A program made the position numbers and the translations under genes. Positions 43,701 through 50,883 of a stretch of DNA of 64,000 bases are shown here, one piece after another. Location: positions 2,215,889 through 2,279,888 of the forward strand of contig NZ_LMOB01000001.1 in the NCBI RefSeq assembly GCF_001423185.1, written 5' to 3'. Position 1 is the first letter of the stretch. The number at the start of each line of letters is the position of its first letter. The stretch comes from Plantibacter sp. Leaf314. Lineage in GTDB: Bacteria; Actinomycetota; Actinomycetes; Actinomycetales; Microbacteriaceae. The notes below the pieces were generated by a model. That model saw only the letters and a program-made list of their open reading frames with translations. It was not told where the DNA came from and ran no database searches.

Positions 43701-44243
43701 CACGTAGTCGACGTCGGGGCGGGCGAGGAGCTTGTGGGTGCCCTCGAGGCGACGCGCCGCCTCACCGGTGCCGAGGACGGCCTCGCCGAGCAGGTTGACG
43801 TTCAGGCGGGTGCCGGGGGTCTTGATCTTCGCGATCGCCGGGCCGAGCTTCTTGTCCGTCGCGTCGACGACGAGGTGGCCGACCATGTTGCGGAGCACCT
43901 TGCGGGAGATGGGGATGACGACGCCCGGGAGGATCGGGGCGAACGCGCCACCGCACCGGACGGCCGCCTTGAGGTACCAGGGCAGGAACGCGGGCACCTT
44001 CGGCGCGATGGTCTGCAGGGTGCGGGCGGCGACGCGGAGGTCCTCGGGGCGGACGACGCCGTCGACGAACCCGACGGTGAACTCGAGACCGGTCGGGTCC
44101 TTCAGCACACCGGCGAGCTGCTGGGCGGACGCGTCGGCGGGGATCGTCGAGGCGGTCTGGAGCCAGCGGCGGACGAGGGCGATGGCCTCGGTTGCGAGGG
44201 CGTCGCGGTCGAGCTGCTGCGTCGATGCAAGAGTGTCGGTCAT
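40770..44243 (-). CDS. putA: bifunctional proline dehydrogenase / glutamate semialdehyde dehydrogenase
   Basis: A 1157-residue PutA that oxidises proline to glutamate in two steps. The FAD-dependent proline dehydrogenase barrel covers about residues 100-480 (INLDMEEYKDLDLT, RIVKGANLPMEQ, YALHPDRIDNVRIGVAGHN). The NAD-dependent aldehyde dehydrogenase covers about 540-1000, with catalytic Cys749 in FGHAGQKCSAAS and the segment LLAETSGKNAII. The remaining C-terminus is a conserved-length tail. There is no DNA-binding N-terminus, so it is not its own repressor. GATACT ends 6 bases before the ATG. A divergent LysR gene is the likely regulator. A long antisense open frame across this gene is a codon-bias artefact. 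Confidence 0.95.
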   Translation of the reverse strand: MTDTLASTQQLDRDALATEAIALVRRWLQTASTIPADASAQQLAGVLKDPTGLEFTVGFVDGVVRPEDLRVAARTLQTIAPKVPAFLPWYLKAAVRCGGAFAPILPGVVIPISRKVLRNMVGHLVVDATDKKLGPAIAKIKTPGTRLNVNLLGEAVLGTGEAARRLEGTHKLLARPDVDYVSIKVSSTVSPHSVWAFDEAVDHVVTSLTPLFERAAKASPNKFINLDMEEYKDLDLTIAVFTKLLDLPQFHDLEAGIVLQAYLPDALSAMIRLQEWSAGRRAAGGAGIKVRIVKGANLPMEQVEASLHDWPLATWSTKQDSDTNYKRVVEYALHPDRIDNVRIGVAGHNLFDIAFAWLLAKQRGVERGVEFEMLLGMAQGQAEAVKRDVGELLLYTPVVHPQEFDVAIAYLIRRLEEGASQDNFMSAVFELSENETLFAREQERFLASLAELDTTVPAPNRQQDRTKPAASSPVDAFENTPDTDPSLPANRVWGRDILTRVADSRLGNDTVAASILDSTEALDAVIDGATAAGDAWGSLSGAERAVILHRAGDVLEQRRADLMEVMAAETGKTLDQSDPEVSEAIDFAHYYAERARELDHVDGATFTPAKLTVVTPPWNFPVAIPAGSTLAALAAGSPVIIKPARQARRSGAVMIEALWEAGVPREVLRFAQLADNSLGERLIAHPAVERVILTGGYETAELFRSFRPELPLLAETSGKNAIIVTPSADLDLAVKDVVASAFGHAGQKCSAASLVILVGSVASSRRFRHQLVDAVTSLKVGYPVDPTTQMGPIIEPAKGKLLGGLTTLGVGESWLVEPKQLDDSGKLWSPGVRAGVARGSEYHLTEYFGPILGVMTAETLEEAIAIQNEIDYGLTAGLHSLNPAELRVWLDGIQAGNLYVNRGITGAIVQRQPFGGWKKSAVGAGTKAGGPNYLIGLGSWSSAESTAERTVGRSAERRGPKPVVASLLRAADAVLPAEEFAFLRRSVVSDTAAWAEEFGVAKDVSKLTAERNVFRYVPREVHVRLVDGGSVAELLRVVAAGATAGATVHVSSAVALAPKLVPAVEAITGAITVESEDRWYVTASSLVGTKAGARVRIIGGTTEGVAHATSGSPDVAIYAGDVTEAGRIELLPFLQEQAVSITAHRFGTPNHLSDELI

Positions 44244-44249
44244 GGTGCC

Positions 44250-44255
44250 AGTATC
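44250..44255 (-). promoter_or_regulatory. -10 box of putA
   Basis: GATACT on the minus strand, 6 bases before the ATG at 44243 with no ribosome site, consistent with leaderless transcription. A second AT-rich candidate TATCTT lies about 20 bases further upstream. Confidence 0.35.
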
Positions 44256-44300
44256 AGTGGCAGGACGCATAAGATACAGCGAAGGTTCTCGAACGATACA

Positions 44301-44317
44301 CATCGGCTGAGCCGATG
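44301..44317. promoter_or_regulatory. palindrome before LysR gene
   Basis: CATCGGC-TGA-GCCGATG, perfect 7-bp arms around 3 bases, lying in the putA-lysR divergent region just upstream of the LysR ribosome site. It may be an operator for LysR autoregulation or an mRNA hairpin near the start. Confidence 0.35.
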
Positions 44318-44331
44318 GATTGGAGTCCGCC

Positions 44332-45225
44332 GTGCTGGACGTCCGCCGCCTCCGACTCCTCCGCGAACTGCGGATCCGAGGCACCATCGCCGAAGTGGCC
44401 GCAGCCCTGAACTTCAGCCCGTCGTCGGTGTCGCAGCAGTTGTCCGTCCTGGAGCAGGAGACGGGCGTCGAACTGCTCCGCAAGGTCGGTCGCCGCGTGC
44501 AGCTCACGCCCCAGGCCGAGATCCTCGTCGGACACACCGACGCCCTCCTCGACACCCTCGAGCGGGCGGAGGCCGACCTCGGCGCGTCGCTCACGACCGT
44601 GTCGGGCACCATCCGCGTGGCCGTGTTCCAATCGGCGGCGCTCGCCCTCATGCCGGTGGCCCTCAGCTCGATGCGGCGGGACCACCCACAGGTGCGGGTC
44701 GAGATGGTGCAGCACGAACCCGAGACGGCTCTCGCGGAGACCTGGGCGCGCGACTTCGACGTGGTCGTCGCGGAACAGTACCCCGCGCACGCCGCCCCGC
44801 GACACCCCGGACTCGACCGCCGGCAGCTCGCGACCGACCCGATCCGCCTCGCCTGCCCACCGGTCGCGAACGAGATCCACCCGGTGCTGCGCATCGAGGA
44901 CGCCGCCGACCTGCCCTGGGTGATGGAGCCGCACGGTGCCGCCTCGCGCCACTTCGCGGAGCAGTTGTGCCGTCGCGCCGGGTTCGAGCCCGACGTCCGC
45001 TACCAGACCGCCGACCTGCAGGCGCAGATCCGGCTCATCGAGTCGGGCAACGCCGTCGCCCTGATCCCCGACCTCCAATGGGCCGGGCGCGACGCGAGCT
45101 GCCGCCTCGTCGACCTGCCCGACCTCCCCGAGCGCACCATCTTCACCTCGGCGCGCGAATCGGGCGTCGCGAGGCCGGCGATCGTCGCCTTCCGCGAGGC
45201 CCTCGAGGCTGCGGCGAGGAGCTGA
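44332..45225 (+). CDS. LysR family transcriptional regulator
   Basis: A 297-residue LysR-type regulator. The winged HTH occupies residues 1-60 (TIAEVAAALNFSPSSVSQQL), and an effector-binding periplasmic-type domain runs from about 85 (GTIRVAVFQSAALALMPVAL) to the end. The GTG at 44332 has GGAG 6 bases upstream and is preferred to an in-frame TTG at 44320. Divergent transcription from putA with an 88-base shared region is the classic arrangement for a LysR activator of proline catabolism (inference). Confidence 0.9.
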   Translation: MLDVRRLRLLRELRIRGTIAEVAAALNFSPSSVSQQLSVLEQETGVELLRKVGRRVQLTPQAEILVGHTDALLDTLERAEADLGASLTTVSGTIRVAVFQSAALALMPVALSSMRRDHPQVRVEMVQHEPETALAETWARDFDVVVAEQYPAHAAPRHPGLDRRQLATDPIRLACPPVANEIHPVLRIEDAADLPWVMEPHGAASRHFAEQLCRRAGFEPDVRYQTADLQAQIRLIESGNAVALIPDLQWAGRDASCRLVDLPDLPERTIFTSARESGVARPAIVAFREALEAAARS

Positions 45226-45226
45226 G

Positions 45227-45250
45227 CCCTTCGACAGGCTCGGGGACCGG
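45227..45250. repeat. short dispersed repeat, copy 1
   Basis: The 24-base sequence beginning CCCTTCGACAGGCTC and ending GGACCGG starts directly after the LysR stop. It matches copy 2 at 46228-46251 at 23 of 24 positions. This motif is widely seen as an intergenic repeat in high-GC genomes (recollection, not searched). Confidence 0.7.
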
Positions 45251-45346
45251 ACAGAGACCGCGGAGGAACCCGGCACGCAAGGGGGGTGCAACTCCCAGCG
45301 TGCAGTGCTTCGCTGGAACTCCCGCATTCTCCGAAGGAGCACACGC

Positions 45347-46216
45347 ATGACCGACACCACCGCTCGTCCCGCAACCGCCGCCGGCACCTTCGACCTGGGC
45401 GGCGACCTCACGGTCAACCGCCTCGGCTACGGCACGATGCAGCTCACCGGCGAGGGCGTCTGGGGCGAACCCGACGACCGCGACGGCGCCATCCGCCTCA
45501 TCAAGCGAGCCGCCGAGCTCGGCGTGAACTTCTTCGACAGCGCCGACGCGTACGGCCCGGACGTCACCGACACCCTCCTCCGCGAGGCGCTGCACCCCTA
45601 CGACGACATCGTCATCGCCACGAAGGTCGGCCAGACGCGCCAGGGGCCCGGCGAGTGGACGCCCACCGGCGTCCCCGCGTACCTCCGCCAGCAGGTCGAG
45701 CTCGGCCTCCGTCGCCTCGCCGTCGACCGCATCGACCTGCTGCAGCTGCACCGCATCGACCCGACCGTGCCGTTCGAGGACCAGATCGGCGAACTCCGCA
45801 AGCTCCAGGACGAGGGCAAGATCCGCCACATCGGGCTCAGCCAGGTGAGCGTGGCCGAGGTCGAGGCCGCACAAAAGATCGCCCCGATCGCGTCCGTCCA
45901 GAACCTCTACAACCTGACGGACCGCTCCTCTGAGGACCTCCTCGACTGGTCGACCGAGCACGGCGTGGCCTTCATCCCGTGGTTCCCGCTGGCCACCGGC
46001 GCCCTGAGCAAGCAGGACGGCCCGCTCACGCAGCTCGCCGAGCGTCATGACGCGACGCCTTCGCAGCTCGCGCTGGCCTGGCTGCTGAAGCGTTCGCCTG
46101 TGATGCTCCCGATCCCCGGCACCTCCAGTGTCGAGCACCTGGAGGACAACCTGCAGGGCGCGACCATCGAGCTGACCGACGACGAGTTCGAGGAGCTCTC
46201 CGCCGTCTCGGAGTAG
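45347..46216 (+). CDS. aldo/keto reductase
   Basis: A 289-residue aldo/keto reductase. The catalytic Asp and Tyr lie in NFFDSADAYGPDVTD, the Lys in IVIATKVGQTRQG and the His in LLQLHRIDPTVP, in the order Asp-Tyr-Lys-His. It resembles oxidoreductases of the pyridoxal reductase/general stress group, with the C-terminal NADP-binding IPGTSSVEHLEDNL. GAAGGAG at 45333-45339 precedes the ATG. The gene is bracketed by two copies of a short dispersed repeat. It is only distantly related to the aldo/keto reductase at 39472. Confidence 0.88.
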   Translation: MTDTTARPATAAGTFDLGGDLTVNRLGYGTMQLTGEGVWGEPDDRDGAIRLIKRAAELGVNFFDSADAYGPDVTDTLLREALHPYDDIVIATKVGQTRQGPGEWTPTGVPAYLRQQVELGLRRLAVDRIDLLQLHRIDPTVPFEDQIGELRKLQDEGKIRHIGLSQVSVAEVEAAQKIAPIASVQNLYNLTDRSSEDLLDWSTEHGVAFIPWFPLATGALSKQDGPLTQLAERHDATPSQLALAWLLKRSPVMLPIPGTSSVEHLEDNLQGATIELTDDEFEELSAVSE

Positions 46217-46227
46217 CGCTCCCACCA

Positions 46228-46251
46228 CCCTTCGACAGGCTCAGGGACCGG
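46228..46251. repeat. short dispersed repeat, copy 2
   Basis: Same 24-base motif and orientation as at 45227-45250 with one difference (TCAGGG for TCGGGG). It lies between the aldo/keto reductase stop and the convergent IclR stop. Confidence 0.7.
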
Positions 46252-46253
46252 GG

Positions 46254-47003
46254 TCAGCGGAGCCGCTTCGACAGCTCGTGCGCCTGTTCGAGGAGCAGCC
46301 CGCCGAGGAACGCCTGGCGCTCAGGCCGGAACCGGGATTCGATCCCGGTGAGACTGAGCGCCCAGGCGGGCTTCCCGGCGGCGTCGAAGACCGCGGCGCC
46401 CATGCCCCAACTCCCCTCGAGGATGAGTGCCGGGTTCACCGCGTACCCGCGCTCCCGCGTCTCCTGGATGCGCTCCCGGACCCGCTCGGCGGCATGGGCT
46501 TCGCCCCACCGCTCGACGAGGTCGGCGCGCGCGAGGTAGTCGTCGATCTCCGCGACAGTCGAGAACGCGAGGATCGCGAGCCCCGCCGAGGCAACGCCCA
46601 GCGGGAACCGGACCCCCTCCGTGAGCACGAAGGAGCGGACCGGGAAGCTGCCCTCCTCGCGCAGCAGGCACACGGTCTCGAAGCCGCGGCGCACCGACAG
46701 GAACGCACTCTCCCCGCTCTCGTGGGCGAGGATGCGGACGCTCTCGCGGGCGAGTTCGGCCACGTCGTAGCGTTCCGCGGCGAGCGAGCCGAGGAGGAAC
46801 AGTTCGGGTCCGAGGTGCCAGCGGGCCGCCCGGGCGTCGTGGTCGAGGAACCCTTCGGCCGCGAGCGAGGCGAGCAGGCGGTGCGCCGTCGGCCTCGTCA
46901 GGCCGGCGGCCGCAGCCACGGCCGAGGACGACGCCCCGCCGGGATGCTCGGACACGATCTTCAGGATGCGGCTCACGCGCGAAACGACCTGCGCACCGCG
47001 CAT
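46254..47003 (-). CDS. IclR family transcriptional regulator
   Basis: A 249-residue IclR-type regulator. The N-terminal winged HTH (about 1-65) includes SSSAVAAAAGLTRPTAHRLLASL, and the C-terminal effector domain (about 75-249) ends with the family GGLLLEQAHELSKRL. A -10 TAGGCT at 47049-47044 would place the transcript start near 47037. That excludes the in-frame ATG at 47039 and supports ATG 47003, which has GAGGTGG upstream; GTG 47015 is also possible. It diverges from the CoA-transferase/thiolase operon, matching the usual pairing of IclR (PcaR-like) regulators with such operons. Confidence 0.88.
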   Translation of the reverse strand: MRGAQVVSRVSRILKIVSEHPGGASSSAVAAAAGLTRPTAHRLLASLAAEGFLDHDARAARWHLGPELFLLGSLAAERYDVAELARESVRILAHESGESAFLSVRRGFETVCLLREEGSFPVRSFVLTEGVRFPLGVASAGLAILAFSTVAEIDDYLARADLVERWGEAHAAERVRERIQETRERGYAVNPALILEGSWGMGAAVFDAAGKPAWALSLTGIESRFRPERQAFLGGLLLEQAHELSKRLR

Positions 47004-47043
47004 CGCCTCAGCCACCTCGCACCACCGGATTGTCCACATGGTG

Positions 47044-47110
47044 AGCCTACGCCGCAGTCGGGACCACGTCATGAGCGAATGCGGGATCGGGCCCCACGCC
47101 ACCTTTGACA
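47044..47110. promoter_or_regulatory. divergent promoter region IclR / CoA-transferase operon
   Basis: Minus-strand -10 TAGGCT (47049-47044) for the IclR gene and plus-strand -35 TTGACA (47105-47110) for the operon, whose -10 is not clear. An IclR site is expected here, but no convincing palindrome was found. Confidence 0.4.
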
Positions 47111-47199
47111 GCGTAGGACGGCTGTGAGTGACTACCAGAGAGACGAACGGCCACCACCACCATGTGGGCAGGCCGGTCCGCCATCCACGAAGGAGTGAC

Positions 47200-47925
47200 A
47201 TGACGAAACGTTGGTCGAGCGCCGCCGAAGCGCTGCACGAGGTCGTCCAGGACGGCGCCACCATCGCCGTCGGCGGGTTCGGCCTGAGCGGCAACCCGAG
47301 CGACCTCATCGAAGCGCTCCGGGACACCGGCGCCACCGACCTCACGATCGTCTCCAACAACATGGGCGTCGACGGCAAGGGCCTCGGCATCCTGCTGGAG
47401 AACCGTCAGGTGCGGAAGGTCGTCGCCTCGTACGTCGGCGAGAACAAGCTCTTCGCCAAGCAGTTCCTCGACGGCGAGCTGGAGGTCGAGTTCACCCCGC
47501 AGGGCACCCTCGCCGAACGGCTGCGCGCGGGCGGCGCGGGGATCGCCGGGTTCTACACGAAGACCGGTGTCGGCACCCCCGTCGCGGAGGGCAAGCCGAC
47601 GGAGGTGTTCGACGGTGAGACCTACGTGCTCGAACGGGGCATCGTCGCCGACGTGGCACTCGTGCACGCCTTCCGGGCCGATCGCGAGGGCAACCTCGTC
47701 TTCCGGCACACGGCGCGGAACTTCAACCCCATCGTCGCGACCGCCGGCCGCCTGACGATCGCGGAGGCGGAGGAGGTGCTCGAGGACGGCTACCTCGACC
47801 CGAACACCGTCGTCACCCCCGGCATCTACATCCAGCGCCTCGTGACGGCGACCCCACGGGTGAAGGACATCGAACAACGGACCGTGCGACCCGCCGTCGC
47901 GGCGAACGAAGCAGCGAGGAGCTGA
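47200..47925 (+). CDS. 3-oxoacid CoA-transferase subunit A
   Basis: A 241-residue alpha subunit of a succinyl-CoA:3-oxoacid CoA-transferase (ScoA/PcaI type). [17 protein letters not shown] near residue 25 is the CoA-binding glycine-rich segment; [20 protein letters not shown] and [20 protein letters not shown] are characteristic. AGGAG at 47191-47195 precedes the ATG. It forms a heteromer with the next gene. The pair activates acetoacetate or 3-oxoadipate with CoA from succinyl-CoA; no other pca genes are in the window, so either substrate is possible. Confidence 0.9.
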   Translation: MTKRWSSAAEALHEVVQDGATIAVGGFGLSGNPSDLIEALRDTGATDLTIVSNNMGVDGKGLGILLENRQVRKVVASYVGENKLFAKQFLDGELEVEFTPQGTLAERLRAGGAGIAGFYTKTGVGTPVAEGKPTEVFDGETYVLERGIVADVALVHAFRADREGNLVFRHTARNFNPIVATAGRLTIAEAEEVLEDGYLDPNTVVTPGIYIQRLVTATPRVKDIEQRTVRPAVAANEAARS

Positions 47926-47930
47926 TCATC

Positions 47931-48623
47931 ATGTGGACGAGAGACGACATGGCCGCGATCGCGGCGACCGAACTCCACGACGGCGAGTACGTCAACCTCG
48001 GCATCGGCATCCCGACGCTCGTCGCGAACCACGTCCCGCCCGGGGTGCACGTCACCCTGCAGAGCGAGAACGGCCTGCTCGGCATGGGTCCGTTCCCGAT
48101 CGAGGGCGAGGAGGACGCCGACCTCATCAACGCCGGGAAGCAGACCGTCACACTCCTGGACGGCGGCAGCTACTTCGACTCGGCGACCTCGTTCGGCATG
48201 ATCCGCGGCGGACACGTGCAGCTGGCGATCCTCGGAGCGCTGCAGGTCTCCGGCGCCGGCGACCTCGCGAACTGGACCATCCCGGGCAAGCTCGTCAAGG
48301 GCATGGGCGGCGCGATGGACCTCGTCGCCGGGACGCCGCGGGTCGTCGTCGTGACCGAGCACGTCGCGAAGGACGGCAGTCCGAAGATCGTCGCGGCGTG
48401 CGACCTGCCCCTGACCGGCGTCGGCGTCGTCGACCGGATCATCAGCGACCGTGCCGTGTTCGATATCGTCGAGGGGGCGCTCGTGCTGCGAGCGTTCGCC
48501 CCCGACACGAGCGTCGACGAACTGCGCTCGCTGACGGGTGCGGAGTTCACCGTCGAGCTCGATCCGACCACCACCGGCGGCGTGCCGACCGCACCCGCCA
48601 CGCCTCAGGAGGCACACGCATGA
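47931..48623 (+). CDS. 3-oxoacid CoA-transferase subunit B
   Basis: A 230-residue beta subunit (ScoB/PcaJ type). The catalytic glutamate is in [14 protein letters not shown] near residue 45, and [17 protein letters not shown] and [15 protein letters not shown] are family segments. It begins 5 bases after subunit A and overlaps the thiolase start by four bases (ATGA), so the three genes are one operon under the divergent IclR regulator. Confidence 0.9.
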   Translation: MWTRDDMAAIAATELHDGEYVNLGIGIPTLVANHVPPGVHVTLQSENGLLGMGPFPIEGEEDADLINAGKQTVTLLDGGSYFDSATSFGMIRGGHVQLAILGALQVSGAGDLANWTIPGKLVKGMGGAMDLVAGTPRVVVVTEHVAKDGSPKIVAACDLPLTGVGVVDRIISDRAVFDIVEGALVLRAFAPDTSVDELRSLTGAEFTVELDPTTTGGVPTAPATPQEAHA

Positions 48624-49792
48624 GCACCGTCATCGTCGGGTACGCCCGCACCCCGTTCGTGAAGTTCAACGGGGCGTTCGCCTCCGTCCCCGCGACCGAG
48701 CTCGGCGCCCACGCCATCCGTGCCGCGCTGTCCCGTGCGGGTGTCGACGCCGCCGAGGTGCAGCAGGTCATCGGCGGGCAGGTCCTCCAGGGCGCCGCGG
48801 GCCAGAACCCCGCACGGCAGTCCGCCGTCGGTGCGGACATCCCCTTCACCGTTCCCGCCATCACCGTCAACGCCGTGTGCCTCTCCGGCATGGAGGCGAT
48901 CGTCACGGGCACGCGCCTCATCGACGCCGGCGAGGTCGACGTCGTCGTCGCCCTCGGCCAGGAGTCCATGAGCCTCGCCCCACACGCCTGGTCGGGGTCG
49001 CGCGCCGGCAAGCGGTACGGCGCCATCGAGCTCATCGATACCCTCGACCACGACGGGTTGACCGACGCCTTCGAGCACCGCTCCATGGGGTCGTCGACGG
49101 AGGAGCGCAACGGCTCGCTCGGCATCGCGCGCGCCGAGCAGGACGCGTGGGCGGCGGGGTCGCACCAGCGCTTGGCGGCCGCCGCGGACATCCAGGCCGA
49201 GGAGATCGAACCGTTCTCCGTGCCTGGCCGGAAGGGTCCGACGGTCGTGAGCGCCGATGACGGACTCCGTGCCGACACCACCGCCGAATCGCTCGCTGGA
49301 CTCCGGCCGGCGTTCGGTGGTGAAGGCACCATCACCGCGGGCAACTCCTCGCAGATCACCGACGGTGCCGCCGCGGTCGTCCTCATGAGCGAGGAGGCGG
49401 CCGCCGCCCGCGGGCTCACCCCGATCGCCCGGGTCGTCGCGCACGCGCTCGTCGCCGGTCCCGACGTGGGGCTGCACGCCCAGCCGTCCAACGCGATCCT
49501 CGCGGCCCTCGCCAAGACCTCGCTCACAGCGAAGGACCTCGCCGCGGTGGAGATCAACGAGGCGTTCGCCGCGGTGTCGGTGCACTCCACGTCGGAGCTC
49601 GGCGTGGACCCGGCGATCGTGAACGCGAACGGCGGCGCGATCGCCCTCGGTCACCCGATCGGGGCGTCCGGCACGCGGATCGTCGGTCACCTCGCCCGCC
49701 GTCTCGCGGCCGTCGGGCCGGGTGCCGTGGGTGCGGCCGGCATCTGCGGCGGTGGCGGCCAGGGTTCCGCGATCGTCCTCGAGGCCGTCTAG
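48620..49792 (+). CDS. acetyl-CoA C-acetyltransferase (thiolase)
   Basis: A 390-residue thiolase. The nucleophilic cysteine is in [11 protein letters not shown] near residue 89, the catalytic His in [15 protein letters not shown] near 350, and the second Cys in [13 protein letters not shown] near 378. It cleaves acetoacetyl-CoA or 3-oxoadipyl-CoA produced by the preceding CoA-transferase; the length and sequence look more like acetoacetyl-CoA thiolases than PcaF. The ATG lies in the overlap with subunit B. Confidence 0.92.
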   Translation: MSTVIVGYARTPFVKFNGAFASVPATELGAHAIRAALSRAGVDAAEVQQVIGGQVLQGAAGQNPARQSAVGADIPFTVPAITVNAVCLSGMEAIVTGTRLIDAGEVDVVVALGQESMSLAPHAWSGSRAGKRYGAIELIDTLDHDGLTDAFEHRSMGSSTEERNGSLGIARAEQDAWAAGSHQRLAAAADIQAEEIEPFSVPGRKGPTVVSADDGLRADTTAESLAGLRPAFGGEGTITAGNSSQITDGAAAVVLMSEEAAAARGLTPIARVVAHALVAGPDVGLHAQPSNAILAALAKTSLTAKDLAAVEINEAFAAVSVHSTSELGVDPAIVNANGGAIALGHPIGASGTRIVGHLARRLAAVGPGAVGAAGICGGGGQGSAIVLEAV

Positions 49793-49819
49793 CCGGAGCG
49801 TGCGGCCGGCTCGGTCTCC

Positions 49820-50389
49820 TCAGACGGGTTCGCCGGTGACGGTGTAGCGGAGGTGGACGACACCGGCCGCGAACCGGCGCTCGTCGACGAGCTCCAGACG
49901 CCGCCGGAGGTTGGCCGGCAGCGCATGCAGGCCGCCGCCGACGATCACCGGCGTGAGGAAGAGCTGCACCTCGTCGACGAGCCCGGCGGCCATCGCCTCC
50001 GCCGCGAGGTTGGGGCCGCCGACGCTGAGGTCGCGGTCCGACTCCGCCTTCCAGCGACGCACGGCCTCGGGGTCGAACGACCGCTCGAGGCGGGTCCTGC
50101 TCGTGGAGACCGCGTCGAGCGTCGTCGAGTAGACGACCTTGTCCGCGGCCAGCCACATCGCGGCGAAGTCGGTGATCTCCGGCGGTTCGTCCGGGAGCTC
50201 GTCCGCGGTCTCCCAGAACGTCATGATCTCGTACATGCGGCGACCGAAGAGGTAGGTGCCGATGGGCCGCGAGAGGTCGTTGACGAAGGCGTGCACCTCG
50301 GCGTCGGGCGCGCTCCAGTCGAAGCGACCCTCCTCATCGGCGAGGTAACCGTCGAGCGAGGTGATCGCCGAGTAGATGAGCCTGCCCAT
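49820..50389 (-). CDS. dihydrofolate reductase family protein (RibD C-terminal type)
   Basis: A 189-residue RibD_C/DHFR-like protein. It begins LIYSAITSLDGYLADEEGRFDW, has YLFGRRMYEIMTFWET near residue 46, the NADPH-contact VGGPNLAAEAMAAGLVDEV near 123, and the end of the domain VVGGGLHALP. The ATG has GGAGG 5 bases upstream. It is related in fold to the protein at 23247 but differs substantially. It converges with the thiolase operon; the role is unknown. Confidence 0.85.
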   Translation of the reverse strand: MGRLIYSAITSLDGYLADEEGRFDWSAPDAEVHAFVNDLSRPIGTYLFGRRMYEIMTFWETADELPDEPPEITDFAAMWLAADKVVYSTTLDAVSTSRTRLERSFDPEAVRRWKAESDRDLSVGGPNLAAEAMAAGLVDEVQLFLTPVIVGGGLHALPANLRRRLELVDERRFAAGVVHLRYTVTGEPV

Positions 50390-50492
50390 GAGTCCTCCGT
50401 CGCCGATGCCGGTACGCCAGAGGCTAGGCCGCCGTCACGACCGAGCACAAGGGACGGCCCGAGAGGCCCTCGCGTGTACAGCAGAGAAAGGG

Positions 50493-50523
50493 TACGATAA
50501 AACGTGTTTTAGATCTCTAAAAC
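50493..50523 (+). promoter_or_regulatory. hipBA promoter with overlapping palindromic operators
   Basis: A -10 TACGAT (50493-50498) is followed by TAAAAC-GT-GTTTTA (50498-50511) and the overlapping GTTTTAGA-TC-TCTAAAAC (50506-50523). Three half-sites of alternating orientation thus cover the start of transcription. This AT-rich stretch stands out from its surroundings and fits autoregulation by HipB. GGAG at 50533-50536 serves the hipB start. Confidence 0.65.
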
Positions 50524-50541
50524 CTCATAAATGGAGTTCCG

Positions 50542-50883
50542 ATGCCGAAACGTGTCATACCCCCGCGGCCGGTGGTCCGCGATGGGCTCATCATTTTGGG
50601 GCAGCTCGTCAAGGAGGGTCGTCTCGGGCGGAGATGGACCCGCAACGAACTCGCCCAACGCGCCGGCATCTCCGTCGCGACGATCGCCAACATCGAGAAC
50701 GGTGCATCGAGCACCGCTGTCGGCACCGTGTTCGACGTGGCCGATCTCGTCGGTGTCCCCATCTTCGGAATCGACGACCGCGTCGAACTCGCCCGCCTGC
50801 GCAGACGGGGGGAGGATCGGCTGGAGCTGCTCCCCGCCCGCGTGCGCCACGGTCGGCAGGAAGAACTGAGCGATGACTTCTGA
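50542..50883 (+). CDS. hipB: HipB-type antitoxin, XRE helix-turn-helix protein
   Basis: A 113-residue antitoxin with a Cro/C1-type HTH at about residues 18-75 (TRNELAQRAGISVATIANIENG) and a charged, probably flexible C-terminus ending EELSDDF. It should bind the palindromes upstream and neutralise HipA. The ATG at 50542 has GGAG 5 bases before it. It overlaps the toxin gene by 11 bases, the standard antitoxin-first order. Confidence 0.88.
   Translation: MPKRVIPPRPVVRDGLIILGQLVKEGRLGRRWTRNELAQRAGISVATIANIENGASSTAVGTVFDVADLVGVPIFGIDDRVELARLRRRGEDRLELLPARVRHGRQEELSDDF

Noticed and set aside
44315..44317. ATG as LysR start
   Set aside because: It is out of frame with the LysR protein and lies within the palindrome; the GTG at 44332 has the ribosome site.
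40791..45350. 1519-residue plus-strand open frame
   Set aside because: Antisense to PutA. The composition (Arg/Gly/Asp/Val) and exact complementarity to a conserved enzyme mark it as a codon-bias artefact despite its length.
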